Of a stretch of DNA of 64,000 nt, positions 1 to 8,229 are shown piece by piece (positions within the stretch are counted from its first letter, which is position 1; every line of letters starts with the position of its first letter). Under the pieces are notes generated by a model that did no database searches, was not told the DNA's origin, and saw only the letters and a list, made by a program, of their open reading frames with translations. Both the position numbers and the translations under genes were made by a program. Source of the DNA: Mesorhizobium sp. AR02 (lineage in GTDB: Bacteria; Pseudomonadota; Alphaproteobacteria; Rhizobiales; Rhizobiaceae); NCBI RefSeq assembly GCF_024746835.1, contig NZ_CP080531.1:558001-622000 (forward strand), in the 5' to 3' direction.

Positions 1-60
1 GATGGGGCGGAAGAAGACGTGAGGCGTTCCCTCGCGGCCAGGCTTGGCAGACAGAAATAG
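1..60 (+). other. Possible C-terminal end of a plus-strand gene
   Basis: Frame 1 is open from the window edge to a TAG at 58-60 and would encode a 19-residue tail rich in Arg and Glu (ends AARLGRQK). This is too short to judge. The following bases to 141 hold no feature I can support. Confidence 0.15.
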
Positions 61-141
61 AACCGGCATCGCCGCACGCGGCGTGCTCAGAGTCTACGTC
101 GGGAACTGAACCTGCCCCAGCCTATGTTGTGGGTCTGCGGA

Positions 142-585
142 TCATGCAGATTTCGCCGCATCAAGCCTGTCGATCGCCTGGACATTGCCGGCCGAGGGTC
201 CCTTCTCGTCGAACTCCGAAGCGAGCCATGTATCGACGATCGCCTTGGCCAGTTCCGGGCCGATGACGCGGGCGCCCATGGTGATGATCTGCGCGTTGTT
301 GGATTTCGCCGCCCGCTCGGCCGAATAGGTGTCGTGGGTGAGTGCCGCGCGGATGCCCGGCACCTTGTTGGCCGAGATCGAGACACCGATACCAGTGCCG
401 CAGAACAGGATGCCGCGCTCGTTCTCGCCGTCGATGATGGTCTGGGCGAGTTTTTGCGACAGGTCGGCATAGTAACCGGCCTGGCTGAGATCGCTGACCG
501 TCAGGCCGGATTTGGTGGCAAGGTGTGCGGCGATCACATCGAGCAGCGGCTTGCCGGCGCTGTCGGCTCCAATGGCTATTTTCAT
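142..585 (-). CDS. rpiB: RpiB-family sugar-phosphate isomerase (EryI, D-erythrose-4-phosphate isomerase)
   Basis: 147-residue RpiB/LacAB-type isomerase. The N-terminus [14 protein letters not shown] and the central [17 protein letters not shown] stretch, with the conserved cysteine and the GTGIG phosphate loop, are typical of the family. It is the last gene of a minus-strand operon behind tpiB and eryR, 29 bases after tpiB. That eryR-tpiB-rpiB order is the one known from rhizobial erythritol loci. In Brucella the homologue EryI converts the EryH product into D-erythrose-4-phosphate, which enters the pentose phosphate pathway. The start is ATG with an AAGGGA Shine-Dalgarno just upstream. The specific substrate is inferred from context; by sequence alone ribose-5-phosphate would also be possible. 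Confidence 0.9.
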   Translation of the reverse strand: MKIAIGADSAGKPLLDVIAAHLATKSGLTVSDLSQAGYYADLSQKLAQTIIDGENERGILFCGTGIGVSISANKVPGIRAALTHDTYSAERAAKSNNAQIITMGARVIGPELAKAIVDTWLASEFDEKGPSAGNVQAIDRLDAAKSA

Positions 586-614
586 GGTTTTGTCCCTTTC
601 GTGTTCGGATGATT

Positions 615-1373
615 TCAGATCGCCGCCGAAGCGCGGCCGAGGATGTCGATGTAGCCATCCGCCTGCCAGGCGGAACGGCCGATGAACAGGCCGTCTATAT
701 TGGGCCGGCCGATCAGCTCGGCGGCATTGCCGGGATTGACGCTGCCGCCATAGAGCACCGGCGGCACGGACGGCAGCAGGCCGCCGGCCACCGTCTTGAT
801 CAGTGCCTGCTGCTTGTCGGCATAGTCGGAACTGGCCGGAATGCCCTTGTCGCCGATCGCCCAGACCGGCTCGTAGGCGAAGAGGATTTCTGCGCCCTTC
901 GCCTCGCCTTCGAGGAATTGCAGCGCCCCCTCGACCTGGGCGCTCAACACGGCATCGGCCTTACCGCTTTCGCGCTCGGCCAGCGTCTCGCCGACGCAGA
1001 TCAACGGGATCAAGCCGTGCTTCACCGCGGCCGCCGTCTTCAGGCCGACGGTGCGGTCGGTCTCACCAAAGTACTCGCGCCGTTCGCTGTGGCCGAGTTC
1101 GACCAGATCGAGCCCGCAGTCTCTCAGCATCAGCGGCGAAATCTCACCGGTCCAGGCGCCGGCATCGGCCCAATGCATGTTCTGGGCGCCGACCTTGATG
1201 CGCGTCGACGACAGCGCCTGTTTGACCTCGCGCACCGCCGTGAAAGGCGGGATGACGAAGGGCTGGATGCGGTCATCGAAACCGGGAATGAATCCGGCCA
1301 GGCGATCGGCAAAATCCAGCGCCTCGGCGAGCGTCTTGTTCATCTTCCAGCTTGTACCGACCCAATACACCAC
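615..1373 (-). CDS. tpiB: Triosephosphate-isomerase paralogue (EryH/TpiB, tetrulose-4-phosphate isomerase)
   Basis: 252-residue TIM-barrel protein of the TpiA family. It shows [11 protein letters not shown] (catalytic Lys region), a LGHSERR motif (catalytic His), and AYEPVWAIG with the catalytic Glu, followed by the C-terminal YGGSVNPGN phosphate loop. All catalytic residues are present, but it sits between the erythritol regulator eryR and rpiB rather than with glycolytic genes. In Brucella the equivalent TpiA2/EryH isomerises D-3-tetrulose-4-phosphate. The start is GTG with AAGGAG six bases upstream; a second GTG follows directly. A housekeeping tpiA is expected elsewhere in the genome. Confidence 0.9.
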   Translation of the reverse strand: MVYWVGTSWKMNKTLAEALDFADRLAGFIPGFDDRIQPFVIPPFTAVREVKQALSSTRIKVGAQNMHWADAGAWTGEISPLMLRDCGLDLVELGHSERREYFGETDRTVGLKTAAAVKHGLIPLICVGETLAERESGKADAVLSAQVEGALQFLEGEAKGAEILFAYEPVWAIGDKGIPASSDYADKQQALIKTVAGGLLPSVPPVLYGGSVNPGNAAELIGRPNIDGLFIGRSAWQADGYIDILGRASAAI

Positions 1374-1398
1374 GCGTACTCCTTACTCAGTGCCGAAC

Positions 1399-2163
1399 TT
1401 AGTTGCCGACTAGGGCCACCGAGACACCGGCGGCATCCAGCGCCTCGTACAAACCCGGCTCGAGCTCACGGCCGGTGAAGACCGTGTCGAACGCCTTGAG
1501 GTCGGTGAGAAAATGCAGCGCCGTGCGGCCGAACTTGCCGTGATCGACCAGCAAATATTTGCGGGTTGCCGCCGCCATCATCAGCCGCTTGGCCAGCACC
1601 ACCTCCTGGTCCTGGTGGAAGGCGGAGGCGCCATGGATGGCCGATGAGGACAGGAAGGCGACGTCGGCGCGCAGCGATTTGAGCGAAGCCTCGGCCAGCA
1701 GGCCGAAGAAGCCGTGGAACTTCTTGCTGTATTGGCCGCCGAGCGCGATCAGGTTGATCCCGCCGGCGCCGGCCAGGTCCTGGATGACGGCCAGATTGTT
1801 GGAGATCACCGTCAGCGGCCGCAGATCGGCGAGATGGCGCGCAATGCCGCCTGCCGTCGAGCCATCGTCGATGATCACCGTCTGGCCGGGTTCGATCATG
1901 GCCACGGCGGCTGCCGCCAGGCGCTGCTTTTCCTCGGTCGCCTGCTTCTGCCGGTAGCGGAAATCGCTTTCGAACAGACTGCTCGGCTGGATCGAGGCGC
2001 CGCCGCGCACCTTGCGCAAAAAACCGCTTTCCTCGAGCTCGTCGAGGTCGCGGTGAACCGTCATCTTCGAGACGCCAAAGCGCAGAGCGAGGTCGTCGAC
2101 GCCGGCCTGACCGGCGTCCATCAGAAACTCCATAATGCCTTGCCGCCTGATATCGCTCTTCAT
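1399..2163 (-). CDS. eryR: DeoR-family transcriptional regulator EryR
   Basis: 254 residues. An N-terminal DeoR winged helix-turn-helix (about residues 5-60; DDLALRFGVSKMTVHRDLDE) is followed by a DeoR C-terminal sensor domain of the sugar-phosphate-isomerase-like fold (IDDGSTAGGIARHL; LLVDHGKFGRTAL), which in this family binds a phosphorylated sugar. It is the first gene of the eryR-tpiB-rpiB unit, 25 bases before tpiB, and is divergent from the aldolase gene. By synteny it is the S. meliloti eryR equivalent, likely sensing a tetrulose or erythrose phosphate and controlling its own operon. The ligand is inferred. Confidence 0.85.
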   Translation of the reverse strand: MKSDIRRQGIMEFLMDAGQAGVDDLALRFGVSKMTVHRDLDELEESGFLRKVRGGASIQPSSLFESDFRYRQKQATEEKQRLAAAAVAMIEPGQTVIIDDGSTAGGIARHLADLRPLTVISNNLAVIQDLAGAGGINLIALGGQYSKKFHGFFGLLAEASLKSLRADVAFLSSSAIHGASAFHQDQEVVLAKRLMMAAATRKYLLVDHGKFGRTALHFLTDLKAFDTVFTGRELEPGLYEALDAAGVSVALVGN

Positions 2164-2435
2164 CGCCGCCGACCGCCACCGCCGAAGCGTGGCTCCTTGA
2201 TCGAAGTTCAGATATAACAGCTATCGTCGCAAAAGTACCAAATATTTTGTGATAATGGGACAATTTCTTGGGATATTCCGCTTGCCCTGATCGCGGCGCT
2301 GTAACAAGAATTGCTGCCGGGACGGTCTGTCACGGTTGCGGTTGCGCCGAAATCCGGCCAGAAGCATCGGTGGGCTGGACGATGCGCGGACAGTCCGCAA
2401 CCACAGGTTTGAAACCAGATACGGGAGACTATTCG
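2164..2435. promoter_or_regulatory. Divergent intergenic region between eryR and fba
   Basis: 272 bases without a gene. The eryR-proximal 100 bases are clearly AT-richer than the surroundings (around 2205-2275) and hold plausible minus-strand promoter hexamers (TTGGTA, 18-base spacer, TTATAT ending near 2211). I could not define a convincing DeoR operator repeat. The remainder leads into fba, with GGGAG at 2423-2427 serving as its ribosome binding site. Confidence 0.35.
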
Positions 2436-3500
2436 TTGGCTCGCATCACACTGAGACAATTGCTCGATCACGCCGCCGAATACGGCTATGGCGTGCCGGC
2501 CTTCAACATGAACAACATGGAACAGGGCCTCGCCATCATGGAGGCGGCGGAAGAGACCAAATCGCCTGTCATCCTGCAGGCAAGCCGCGGTGCGCGCGCC
2601 TATGCCAATGATGTGGTGCTGGCCAAGCTGATCGACGCGCTGGTCGAAATCCACCCCGACATCCCGGTCTGCATGCATCTCGACCACGGCAACAACGAAG
2701 CCACCTGCGTCACCGCGATCCAGTACGGCTTCACCTCGGTGATGATGGACGGCTCGCTCAAGGAAGACGGCAAGTCGCCGGCCGACTACGCCTATAATTC
2801 GGGCATCACCAAGCGCGTCGTCGACATGGCGCATTGGGGCGGCGTGTCGGTCGAAGGCGAGATCGGCGTGCTGGGATCGCTGGAGAGCGGCGGCGGCGAG
2901 CAGGAAGACGGCCACGGTGTCGAGGGCGCGATCAGCCACGACCAGCTGCTGACCGATCCGGAACAGGCGGTGGAGTTCGTCAAGGACACGCATGTCGATG
3001 CGCTGGCGGTGGCCATGGGCACCAGCCATGGCGCCTACAAATTCTCGCGCAAGCCGGACGGCGCGGTGCTGGCGATGAACGTCATCGAGGAGATCCATCG
3101 CCGCCTGCCGAACATGCATCTGGTCATGCATGGTTCGTCCTCGGTGCCGGAGGACCTGCAGGAGATCATCAACAAATATGGCGGCCAGATGAAGCCGACC
3201 TGGGGCGTGCCGGTGGAAGAGATCCAGCGCGGCATCAAGCACGGCGTGCGCAAGATCAACATCGACACTGACAACCGCATGGCGCTGACCGGCGCCATCC
3301 GCAAGGTGCTGACCGAAAACCCGAGCGAGTTCGACCCGCGCAAGTACCTGACGCCGGCAATGGCGGCCATGCGCAAGCTCTGCAAGGAGCGCTTCGAGCA
3401 GTTCGGCACCGCCGGCAATGCACCGAAGATCAAGCCACTGCCGGTCTGGGAAATGGCCAAGCGCTACAAATCGGGCAGCCTCGATCCGAAATTCGGCTGA
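2436..3500 (+). CDS. fba: Class II fructose-bisphosphate aldolase, CbbA type
   Basis: 354 residues starting at TTG ([22 protein letters not shown] follows in two pieces of the family N-terminus), with GGGAG eight bases upstream. An ATG in frame at 2268 exists, but the extra 56 residues look like untranslated leader. Zn-binding features of class II aldolases are visible: MHLDHGNN (proton donor Asp and first His), VSVEGEIG with the conserved Glu, HGSSSVP with a metal His, and the phosphate-binding KINIDTDNR region. It condenses or cleaves ketose bisphosphates using DHAP; this CbbA subgroup often also handles sedoheptulose-1,7-bisphosphate. It ends convergently against eryC behind a strong terminator. 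Confidence 0.9.
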   Translation: MARITLRQLLDHAAEYGYGVPAFNMNNMEQGLAIMEAAEETKSPVILQASRGARAYANDVVLAKLIDALVEIHPDIPVCMHLDHGNNEATCVTAIQYGFTSVMMDGSLKEDGKSPADYAYNSGITKRVVDMAHWGGVSVEGEIGVLGSLESGGGEQEDGHGVEGAISHDQLLTDPEQAVEFVKDTHVDALAVAMGTSHGAYKFSRKPDGAVLAMNVIEEIHRRLPNMHLVMHGSSSVPEDLQEIINKYGGQMKPTWGVPVEEIQRGIKHGVRKINIDTDNRMALTGAIRKVLTENPSEFDPRKYLTPAMAAMRKLCKERFEQFGTAGNAPKIKPLPVWEMAKRYKSGSLDPKFG

Positions 3501-3530
3501 GTTCTGGCGACTTCAAATCTGCTGAATTCA

Positions 3531-3566
3531 ACGGGCAGGAGCCGCATCGGCCCCTGCCCGTTTTTT
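3531..3566 (+). terminator. Rho-independent terminator after fba
   Basis: Nine-base perfect stem (ACGGGCAGG at 3531-3539, CCTGCCCGT at 3553-3561) followed by six T residues at 3561-3566. It lies 30 bases after the fba stop and its T tract touches the eryC stop codon on the other strand. On the minus strand no T run follows, so it should terminate mainly fba. Confidence 0.9.
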
Positions 3567-4507
3567 CATTTGGCCTTTGGCAGAAGATCGGACCTGCCTG
3601 TCTCGATGAACGGCGCCCAGTAGTCGACGGACTCGCGGATCATGGCGACGACCTGATGGTCGACCGGCTCACGCTCGCGAAACGACAGTTCGAGGCAGAT
3701 CTCGTTGTCGGTGCCGCCGCCGCGCCGCACCGTCTCCAGCAGTTTTTCCGGCGTGATGCGGCCGTCCCGGTTGTAAGTGGCGGTGAACGGCCAATGGCCG
3801 CCCTTGTTCATCGACGACTGCTTGACGTGGATGATCGGCGATTTCCGGGGAAAGGCCTCGGCCCAGGCATAGGGATCGATGTCGGCGGGATTGCTTGATG
3901 TGACGTCGCCATGGTCGATATCGACCATCATCTCCAGCGGAATGGCCATGCCGGCGGCGTCGATCGCACCTTGCAGCATCCGGCAGCTCTCGATGGTGTG
4001 GCCGAATTCGCGGCCGACGGACATCTGCTCCCAGAACAGGTAGGTCAGGCCCGCCGCCTTGGCGTGCTCGGCGACCTCGCGCCAGCAGTCCAGCGCGATG
4101 TCGAACAGCCGCGCACGGCGCGCTGGATCGTCAAAGTCGCGATGGGTGAAGATGGCGAACTGCGTGCCCATGCCGCTGGCACCAAGCTCGGCCGAAATGT
4201 CGGCAAAGGTCTTGAACCAGTCGACATAGTAGCGGCGCACATCGGCGTCGGGGTGGCCGAAATGATTGAGCCGGCCGTAAGGACCGGTCATGCCCGAGGT
4301 GACGCGCACGCCGGTGCGGGTGAGCGCGCCGCGGAACAGGCGGACGAATTTGACGATCGTCGCCGCCGGCCAGCCCGGATTGACGAATTCATGCGTGAGC
4401 TGCACGTCCCGAATGCCGATGTCATAGGCGATGGTGTCGATCAGGTCGTCCGGATCGGCGAAGCGATTGACCAGCGGATTGGTGTTGAGGGAGAGCGTGA
4501 AGGCCAA
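3566..4507 (-). CDS. eryC: Tetrulose-4-phosphate racemase EryC (xylose-isomerase-like TIM barrel)
   Basis: 313 residues, the length expected of Brucella EryC (about 309). This is an AP-endonuclease-2/xylose-isomerase-like barrel. Likely metal-site positions are the Glu of LFWEQMSVGREFG, the Asp/His of MMVDIDHGDV, His in IIHVKQSS and Glu in ICLELSFRE. In Brucella, EryC racemises L-3-tetrulose-4-phosphate to the D form between the EryB and EryH steps. It is the distal gene of the ery operon, 50 bases after the class II aldolase. The start is TTG, preceded by a strong GAGGAGGG Shine-Dalgarno. The function is assigned by family plus synteny with eryA, eryB and eryD. Confidence 0.85.
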   Translation of the reverse strand: MAFTLSLNTNPLVNRFADPDDLIDTIAYDIGIRDVQLTHEFVNPGWPAATIVKFVRLFRGALTRTGVRVTSGMTGPYGRLNHFGHPDADVRRYYVDWFKTFADISAELGASGMGTQFAIFTHRDFDDPARRARLFDIALDCWREVAEHAKAAGLTYLFWEQMSVGREFGHTIESCRMLQGAIDAAGMAIPLEMMVDIDHGDVTSSNPADIDPYAWAEAFPRKSPIIHVKQSSMNKGGHWPFTATYNRDGRITPEKLLETVRRGGGTDNEICLELSFREREPVDHQVVAMIRESVDYWAPFIETGRSDLLPKAK

Positions 4508-4557
4508 GGCTGCTATCCCTCCTCAACGCTGGCGCGGGGTGGTGGCGGCGAATGCCG

Positions 4558-5616
4558 TCATTGCAGCGTCACCCCCTCGCGGTTGAGTTGCTGGCGGTAT
4601 TTTTCGGCGTCCCAGTTCAGCAGTTCGGCATTCTCCTTCGGGCTGAGATAGTTGACGCGCGCCGCACCATCGACGCGCGCGGCGACATCGGCCAGGCAGC
4701 GTGCCATCGCTTCGGCGCCGGCATTGGCATCCCTGCGCATCAGCACACCCTTGCCTGGAAAGAGAATGGATGTCGGCGCGGCGGCGGTGCGGGCGACGAC
4801 CGCCGCGGCGTTCTCGCCGGGGCCGGCGATCACCGAGCCGACACCGAGGAAGATGACATGATCCGGATAGAGGCTGCCGGAAGCGGCGATGCGGCAACTG
4901 GCGAGATCGGTCGCGACAGCATGCGCAGCCGCCGAGGCCGGCAACCGGTAGTCGCTGCCGGCGGCGAGCCTCAGCAGCGCGTCGAGATCGGGCAGCGGAG
5001 CCGATCGCGGCGGCCGCGCGAGCAGCCCGGTCACCCGTTGCAGCAGCAAGGCTGCTTCGGCGACCGTATCGGCGGCGACCACCAGCCCGTGATTGCCGAG
5101 CACCAGCACGTTGGTCGCAGGCTTCAGCCGCTCGGCGATCCCCTGCGCCAGCGGCAGGCCGGGCCGGCGATAGGACACGAACACCCAATCGAGGCCGCGC
5201 AGGCGCTCCTCCAGCAGGGCTTCGGCGTTGGCCTGGACGGCAATCGAGATCGTCTCGACACAATGGACGTGGACGACGATCTTCTGCTGGAGCAGCGCGT
5301 GCACCGTCGTCTCGATGGAGGGTCGCAGCTGGCGGGGGTTGAGGTCCGCCAGCGTGAACTGTCCGGCCGTCTCGGCCGCTGGGCTCCGCTGCGCCACGGC
5401 ATCGAGCAATGGCGCCAGCGCGACCGGCACCATGATCTCATCGTCGCGCGCGTTCTTCAGCCAGGTGCCCGAGGCTTTGATCCACAGCACGCCGGCCTGC
5501 TTGATGGAGGTGTTGCCGCCGGCGCCCTGGACCAGCAGCGGGTCGGCGCCGATTCTGGCCGACAAGGAGCGCAGCATGCGGAATTCACTGGTGCCAGTGT
5601 CGACGAGGCGCCCCAT
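4558..5616 (-). CDS. Class II aldolase/adducin-family protein with C-terminal extension
   Basis: 352 residues. The N-terminal 200 or so match the class II aldolase/adducin fold: GAGGNTSIK near residue 35, the zinc-type HVH motif (IVVHVHCVET) and LGNHGLVV. The remaining 150 residues resemble the C-terminal part of long RhaD/FucA-like proteins without a motif I can name. The start ATG overlaps the eryB stop by one base (TGATG), so it is translationally coupled; a longer frame reaching 5736 would overlap eryB and is rejected. It is not needed in the known EryA-EryI route, so it may extend the substrate range to pentitols or give a triose-plus-aldehyde split. Substrate unknown. Confidence 0.75.
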   Translation of the reverse strand: MGRLVDTGTSEFRMLRSLSARIGADPLLVQGAGGNTSIKQAGVLWIKASGTWLKNARDDEIMVPVALAPLLDAVAQRSPAAETAGQFTLADLNPRQLRPSIETTVHALLQQKIVVHVHCVETISIAVQANAEALLEERLRGLDWVFVSYRRPGLPLAQGIAERLKPATNVLVLGNHGLVVAADTVAEAALLLQRVTGLLARPPRSAPLPDLDALLRLAAGSDYRLPASAAAHAVATDLASCRIAASGSLYPDHVIFLGVGSVIAGPGENAAAVVARTAAAPTSILFPGKGVLMRRDANAGAEAMARCLADVAARVDGAARVNYLSPKENAELLNWDAEKYRQQLNREGVTLQ

Positions 5617-7133
5617 CAGCCTGCCCTCGCCAGCCGGTTCGCGCACCAATGCTCGAAAGCCGCCCTCTCCTCGGCGGACAGATGCAGGCCATGCTTGGTG
5701 CGCCGTTCGAGAATATCGGCTGAGGTCACCGCCCATTCCCGGTCGAAGAGATAATTGGCCTCGCGCTCGAAGAAATCCTTGCCGAAGCAGCGCCCGAGTT
5801 CATCGAGCGAACGCGCCGCGCCAACCAAAGCCCGTGTCCTGGTGCCGTAGAGCCGGCCGTAATGCTTGAGCAGCGATGCCGGCATCCACGGATACTCCCG
5901 TCCGAGATCGCCGAGAAACTGTTCGAAATCGGCATTGGCAATGTCGCCGCCGGGCAGATACGCCTTCGCTGTCCAGGGCTTGCCCATACGGGGAAAGAAC
6001 GGAGCGATCCTGTCCAGCGCATGCTCGGCCAGTTTGCGGAAAGTGGTGATCTTGCCGCCGAAGACGGAGAGCAGCGGCGCCTGCGCGTCTGGCGCGTCGA
6101 GCTCGAAAATATAGTCGCGGGTGACGGCACTGGGGTTGTCGGCATTGTCGTCATAGAGCGGCCTGACGCCGGAGAAAGAATAGACGACATCGCCGCGCGC
6201 CAGGCCGCGCTTGAAATAGCGGTTGACCACCTTGATCAGGTAATCGATCTCGCTCTCATCCGCCCCCACATCCTCGGGCCGGCCCTCATAGGGAATGTCG
6301 GTGGTGCCGATCAGCGCGAGATCGTTCTGATAGGGGTTGATGAAGATCACGCGCTTGTCGCTGTTCTGGATGAGATAGGCCTGCCGCCCCTCCCAGAATT
6401 TCGGCACGACGATGTGGCTGCCCTTGACCAGGCGGACATTGCGCCTGGAGTTCTGGCCGGCAACGCGGTTGACGATGTCGTTGACCCAGGGGCCGGCGGC
6501 ATTGATTAGTGCGCGGGCCCGAACGACCGTCCTGATGCCCGTCCTGCCATCCTGCATCTCGACAACCCAGACGCCGTTCTCGCGGCGGGCGGCATTGCAA
6601 ACGGTGCGGGTGAAAACCTGCGCGCCGCGCTCGGCGGCGTCGAGCGCATTGATGACGACGAGACGGGCATCGTCGACCCAGCAGTCGGAATATTCGAAAC
6701 CGCGCTTGAACGCATCCTTGATCGGCGCGCCCTCGGGCGCGGTGCGCAGGTTGAGCGTGCGGGTGGCCGGCAGCCGCTTGCGGCCGCCGAGATGGTCGTA
6801 AAGGAACAGGCCGAGCCGCACCAGCCAGGCCGGCCGGTCGTCGGGGCTGTGGGGCAGCACGAAGCGCATCGGCCAGATGATGTGCGGCGCCGATTCCAGC
6901 AGCACCTCGCGCTCGATCAGCGCTTCGCGCACCAGGCGGAACTCGTAATATTCGAGATAGCGCAGGCCGCCATGGACGAGCTTGCCCGAGCGTGAGCTGG
7001 TGCCTTCGGCGAGATCGTCCTTTTCGCACAGGATGACCGAAAGGCCGCGGCCGGCGGCATCGCGCGCGATGCCGGCGCCGTTGACGCCGCCGCCGATGAC
7101 GAAGAGGTCGACGATTTCCGGACCGCCGTTCAT
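5616..7133 (-). CDS. eryB: Erythritol-4-phosphate dehydrogenase EryB (GlpD-like flavoprotein)
   Basis: 505 residues, close to Brucella EryB (about 500). The FAD-binding Rossmann motif is at the N-terminus (DLFVIGGGVNGAGIARDAAG), followed by the GlpD signature GKLVHGGLRYLE, a central ALINAAGPWVND, and SVFGGKITTFRKLAEHALD near the C-terminus. GlpD-family proteins are membrane-associated respiratory dehydrogenases. Here the expected reaction is L-erythritol-4-phosphate to L-3-tetrulose-4-phosphate, passing electrons to the quinone pool. By sequence alone glycerol-3-phosphate dehydrogenase (glpD) is also possible; the flanking eryA, eryC and eryD favour EryB. Confidence 0.85.
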   Translation of the reverse strand: MNGGPEIVDLFVIGGGVNGAGIARDAAGRGLSVILCEKDDLAEGTSSRSGKLVHGGLRYLEYYEFRLVREALIEREVLLESAPHIIWPMRFVLPHSPDDRPAWLVRLGLFLYDHLGGRKRLPATRTLNLRTAPEGAPIKDAFKRGFEYSDCWVDDARLVVINALDAAERGAQVFTRTVCNAARRENGVWVVEMQDGRTGIRTVVRARALINAAGPWVNDIVNRVAGQNSRRNVRLVKGSHIVVPKFWEGRQAYLIQNSDKRVIFINPYQNDLALIGTTDIPYEGRPEDVGADESEIDYLIKVVNRYFKRGLARGDVVYSFSGVRPLYDDNADNPSAVTRDYIFELDAPDAQAPLLSVFGGKITTFRKLAEHALDRIAPFFPRMGKPWTAKAYLPGGDIANADFEQFLGDLGREYPWMPASLLKHYGRLYGTRTRALVGAARSLDELGRCFGKDFFEREANYLFDREWAVTSADILERRTKHGLHLSAEERAAFEHWCANRLARAG

Positions 7134-7178
7134 GTCGCCGTGGCCTCGATGCCGGTTTGATGCGTCATGGCGGCTGCC

Positions 7179-8219
7179 TCAGCACGGATTGACCGGAGGC
7201 AGCCCGGCGAGGTAGCGGCGCACCTCTTCGGCGGCCTGTTCGGCGGCATAGGTGACGGTGCGCACCGAAGCGCCGGCGATGTGCGGCGTCAGCGTCACAT
7301 TGGGAAGCTGCAGCAACGGCCAGTCCGATGGCACCGGCTCGACGGCGAACGTCTCCAGCATGGCGCTGGCGATCTGGCCTGAAATAAGCGCCTCGTAGAG
7401 CGCGTCATAGTCGACCAGTGGCCCGCGCGCAGTGTTGACGAAGATCACGCCAGGCTTCATCCGAGCGATGGTGTCCTTGCCGATCAGGCCGCGCGTCTCC
7501 TCGGTCACCCGCGAATGCAGCGTGACGACATCGGAGCGGGACAGGAGATCGTCCAGCGCGACGAGCTCGACGCCGGCGTTGCGGTCTTCAGCGCTCAACT
7601 GCACATAGGGATCGCTGACCAGGACGTGGCAGCCGAAGGCACGCAGCAGGCGGACCACCTTGGTGCCGATATTGCCATAGCCGACGACGCCGACGGTCAT
7701 TTCGCTGAGTTCGCGGCCGGTGCGGTCGGCGCGGTAGAGATCGCCGCGCCACTCGCCCTTGCGCAAGGCCTCGTGGCCGACCCGGATCAGTCGCGTCTCG
7801 GCCAGGATGGCGCCGATGGTGAACTCGGCGACGGCAGTGGCGTTGCGGCCAGGCACATTGACCACGGTGATTCCGTGCGCCCTGGCAGCAGCCATGTCGA
7901 TATTGATCGGGCCGCCGCGCGAAACCGCGACCAGCTTGAGATCAGGCAGGCGCCGCATCATACCCTCCGACAGCGGAGCCAACTGGGTGACGAGGATCTC
8001 GGCATCGCCGATGAAATCGACGACCTCGTCGGGGTGGCCGAAATATTCCTTGACCCTGTCGAGGCCGAGCGCCGGATTGCCGAACTCCATCGGCTCGTCG
8101 GGCCAGGCTGTCTGCAATGTCCTGATGTCGAGGTCGCCGCTCGCGACCTTCTCGATTTTGGCGCGAAACACCTCCGGCAGCATGAAGTTGTCGCCAATGA
8201 TCGCTATTTTCTTACGCAT
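7179..8219 (-). CDS. D-isomer-specific 2-hydroxyacid dehydrogenase
   Basis: 346 residues. The NAD-binding motif VGVVGYGNIGTKV sits near residue 170, the catalytic Arg lies in FVNTARGPLVD, the catalytic His in LTPHIAGAS, and the Glu of the relay in LETFAVEP. The family reduces 2-keto acids or oxidises D-2-hydroxyacids. It lies inside the ery operon, 10 bases after eryA and 45 before eryB. No step of the established erythritol pathway calls for it. It may handle an aldonate-type side product or a different polyol-derived acid. Substrate unknown. Confidence 0.8.
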   Translation of the reverse strand: MRKKIAIIGDNFMLPEVFRAKIEKVASGDLDIRTLQTAWPDEPMEFGNPALGLDRVKEYFGHPDEVVDFIGDAEILVTQLAPLSEGMMRRLPDLKLVAVSRGGPINIDMAAARAHGITVVNVPGRNATAVAEFTIGAILAETRLIRVGHEALRKGEWRGDLYRADRTGRELSEMTVGVVGYGNIGTKVVRLLRAFGCHVLVSDPYVQLSAEDRNAGVELVALDDLLSRSDVVTLHSRVTEETRGLIGKDTIARMKPGVIFVNTARGPLVDYDALYEALISGQIASAMLETFAVEPVPSDWPLLQLPNVTLTPHIAGASVRTVTYAAEQAAEEVRRYLAGLPPVNPC

Positions 8220-8229
8220 ACTCGACTTC

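Noticed and set aside
5616..7133. glpD of a glycerol operon
   Set aside because: Family fits, but eryA, eryC, eryD, eryR, tpiB and rpiB around it point to erythritol. Glycerol remains a minor alternative.
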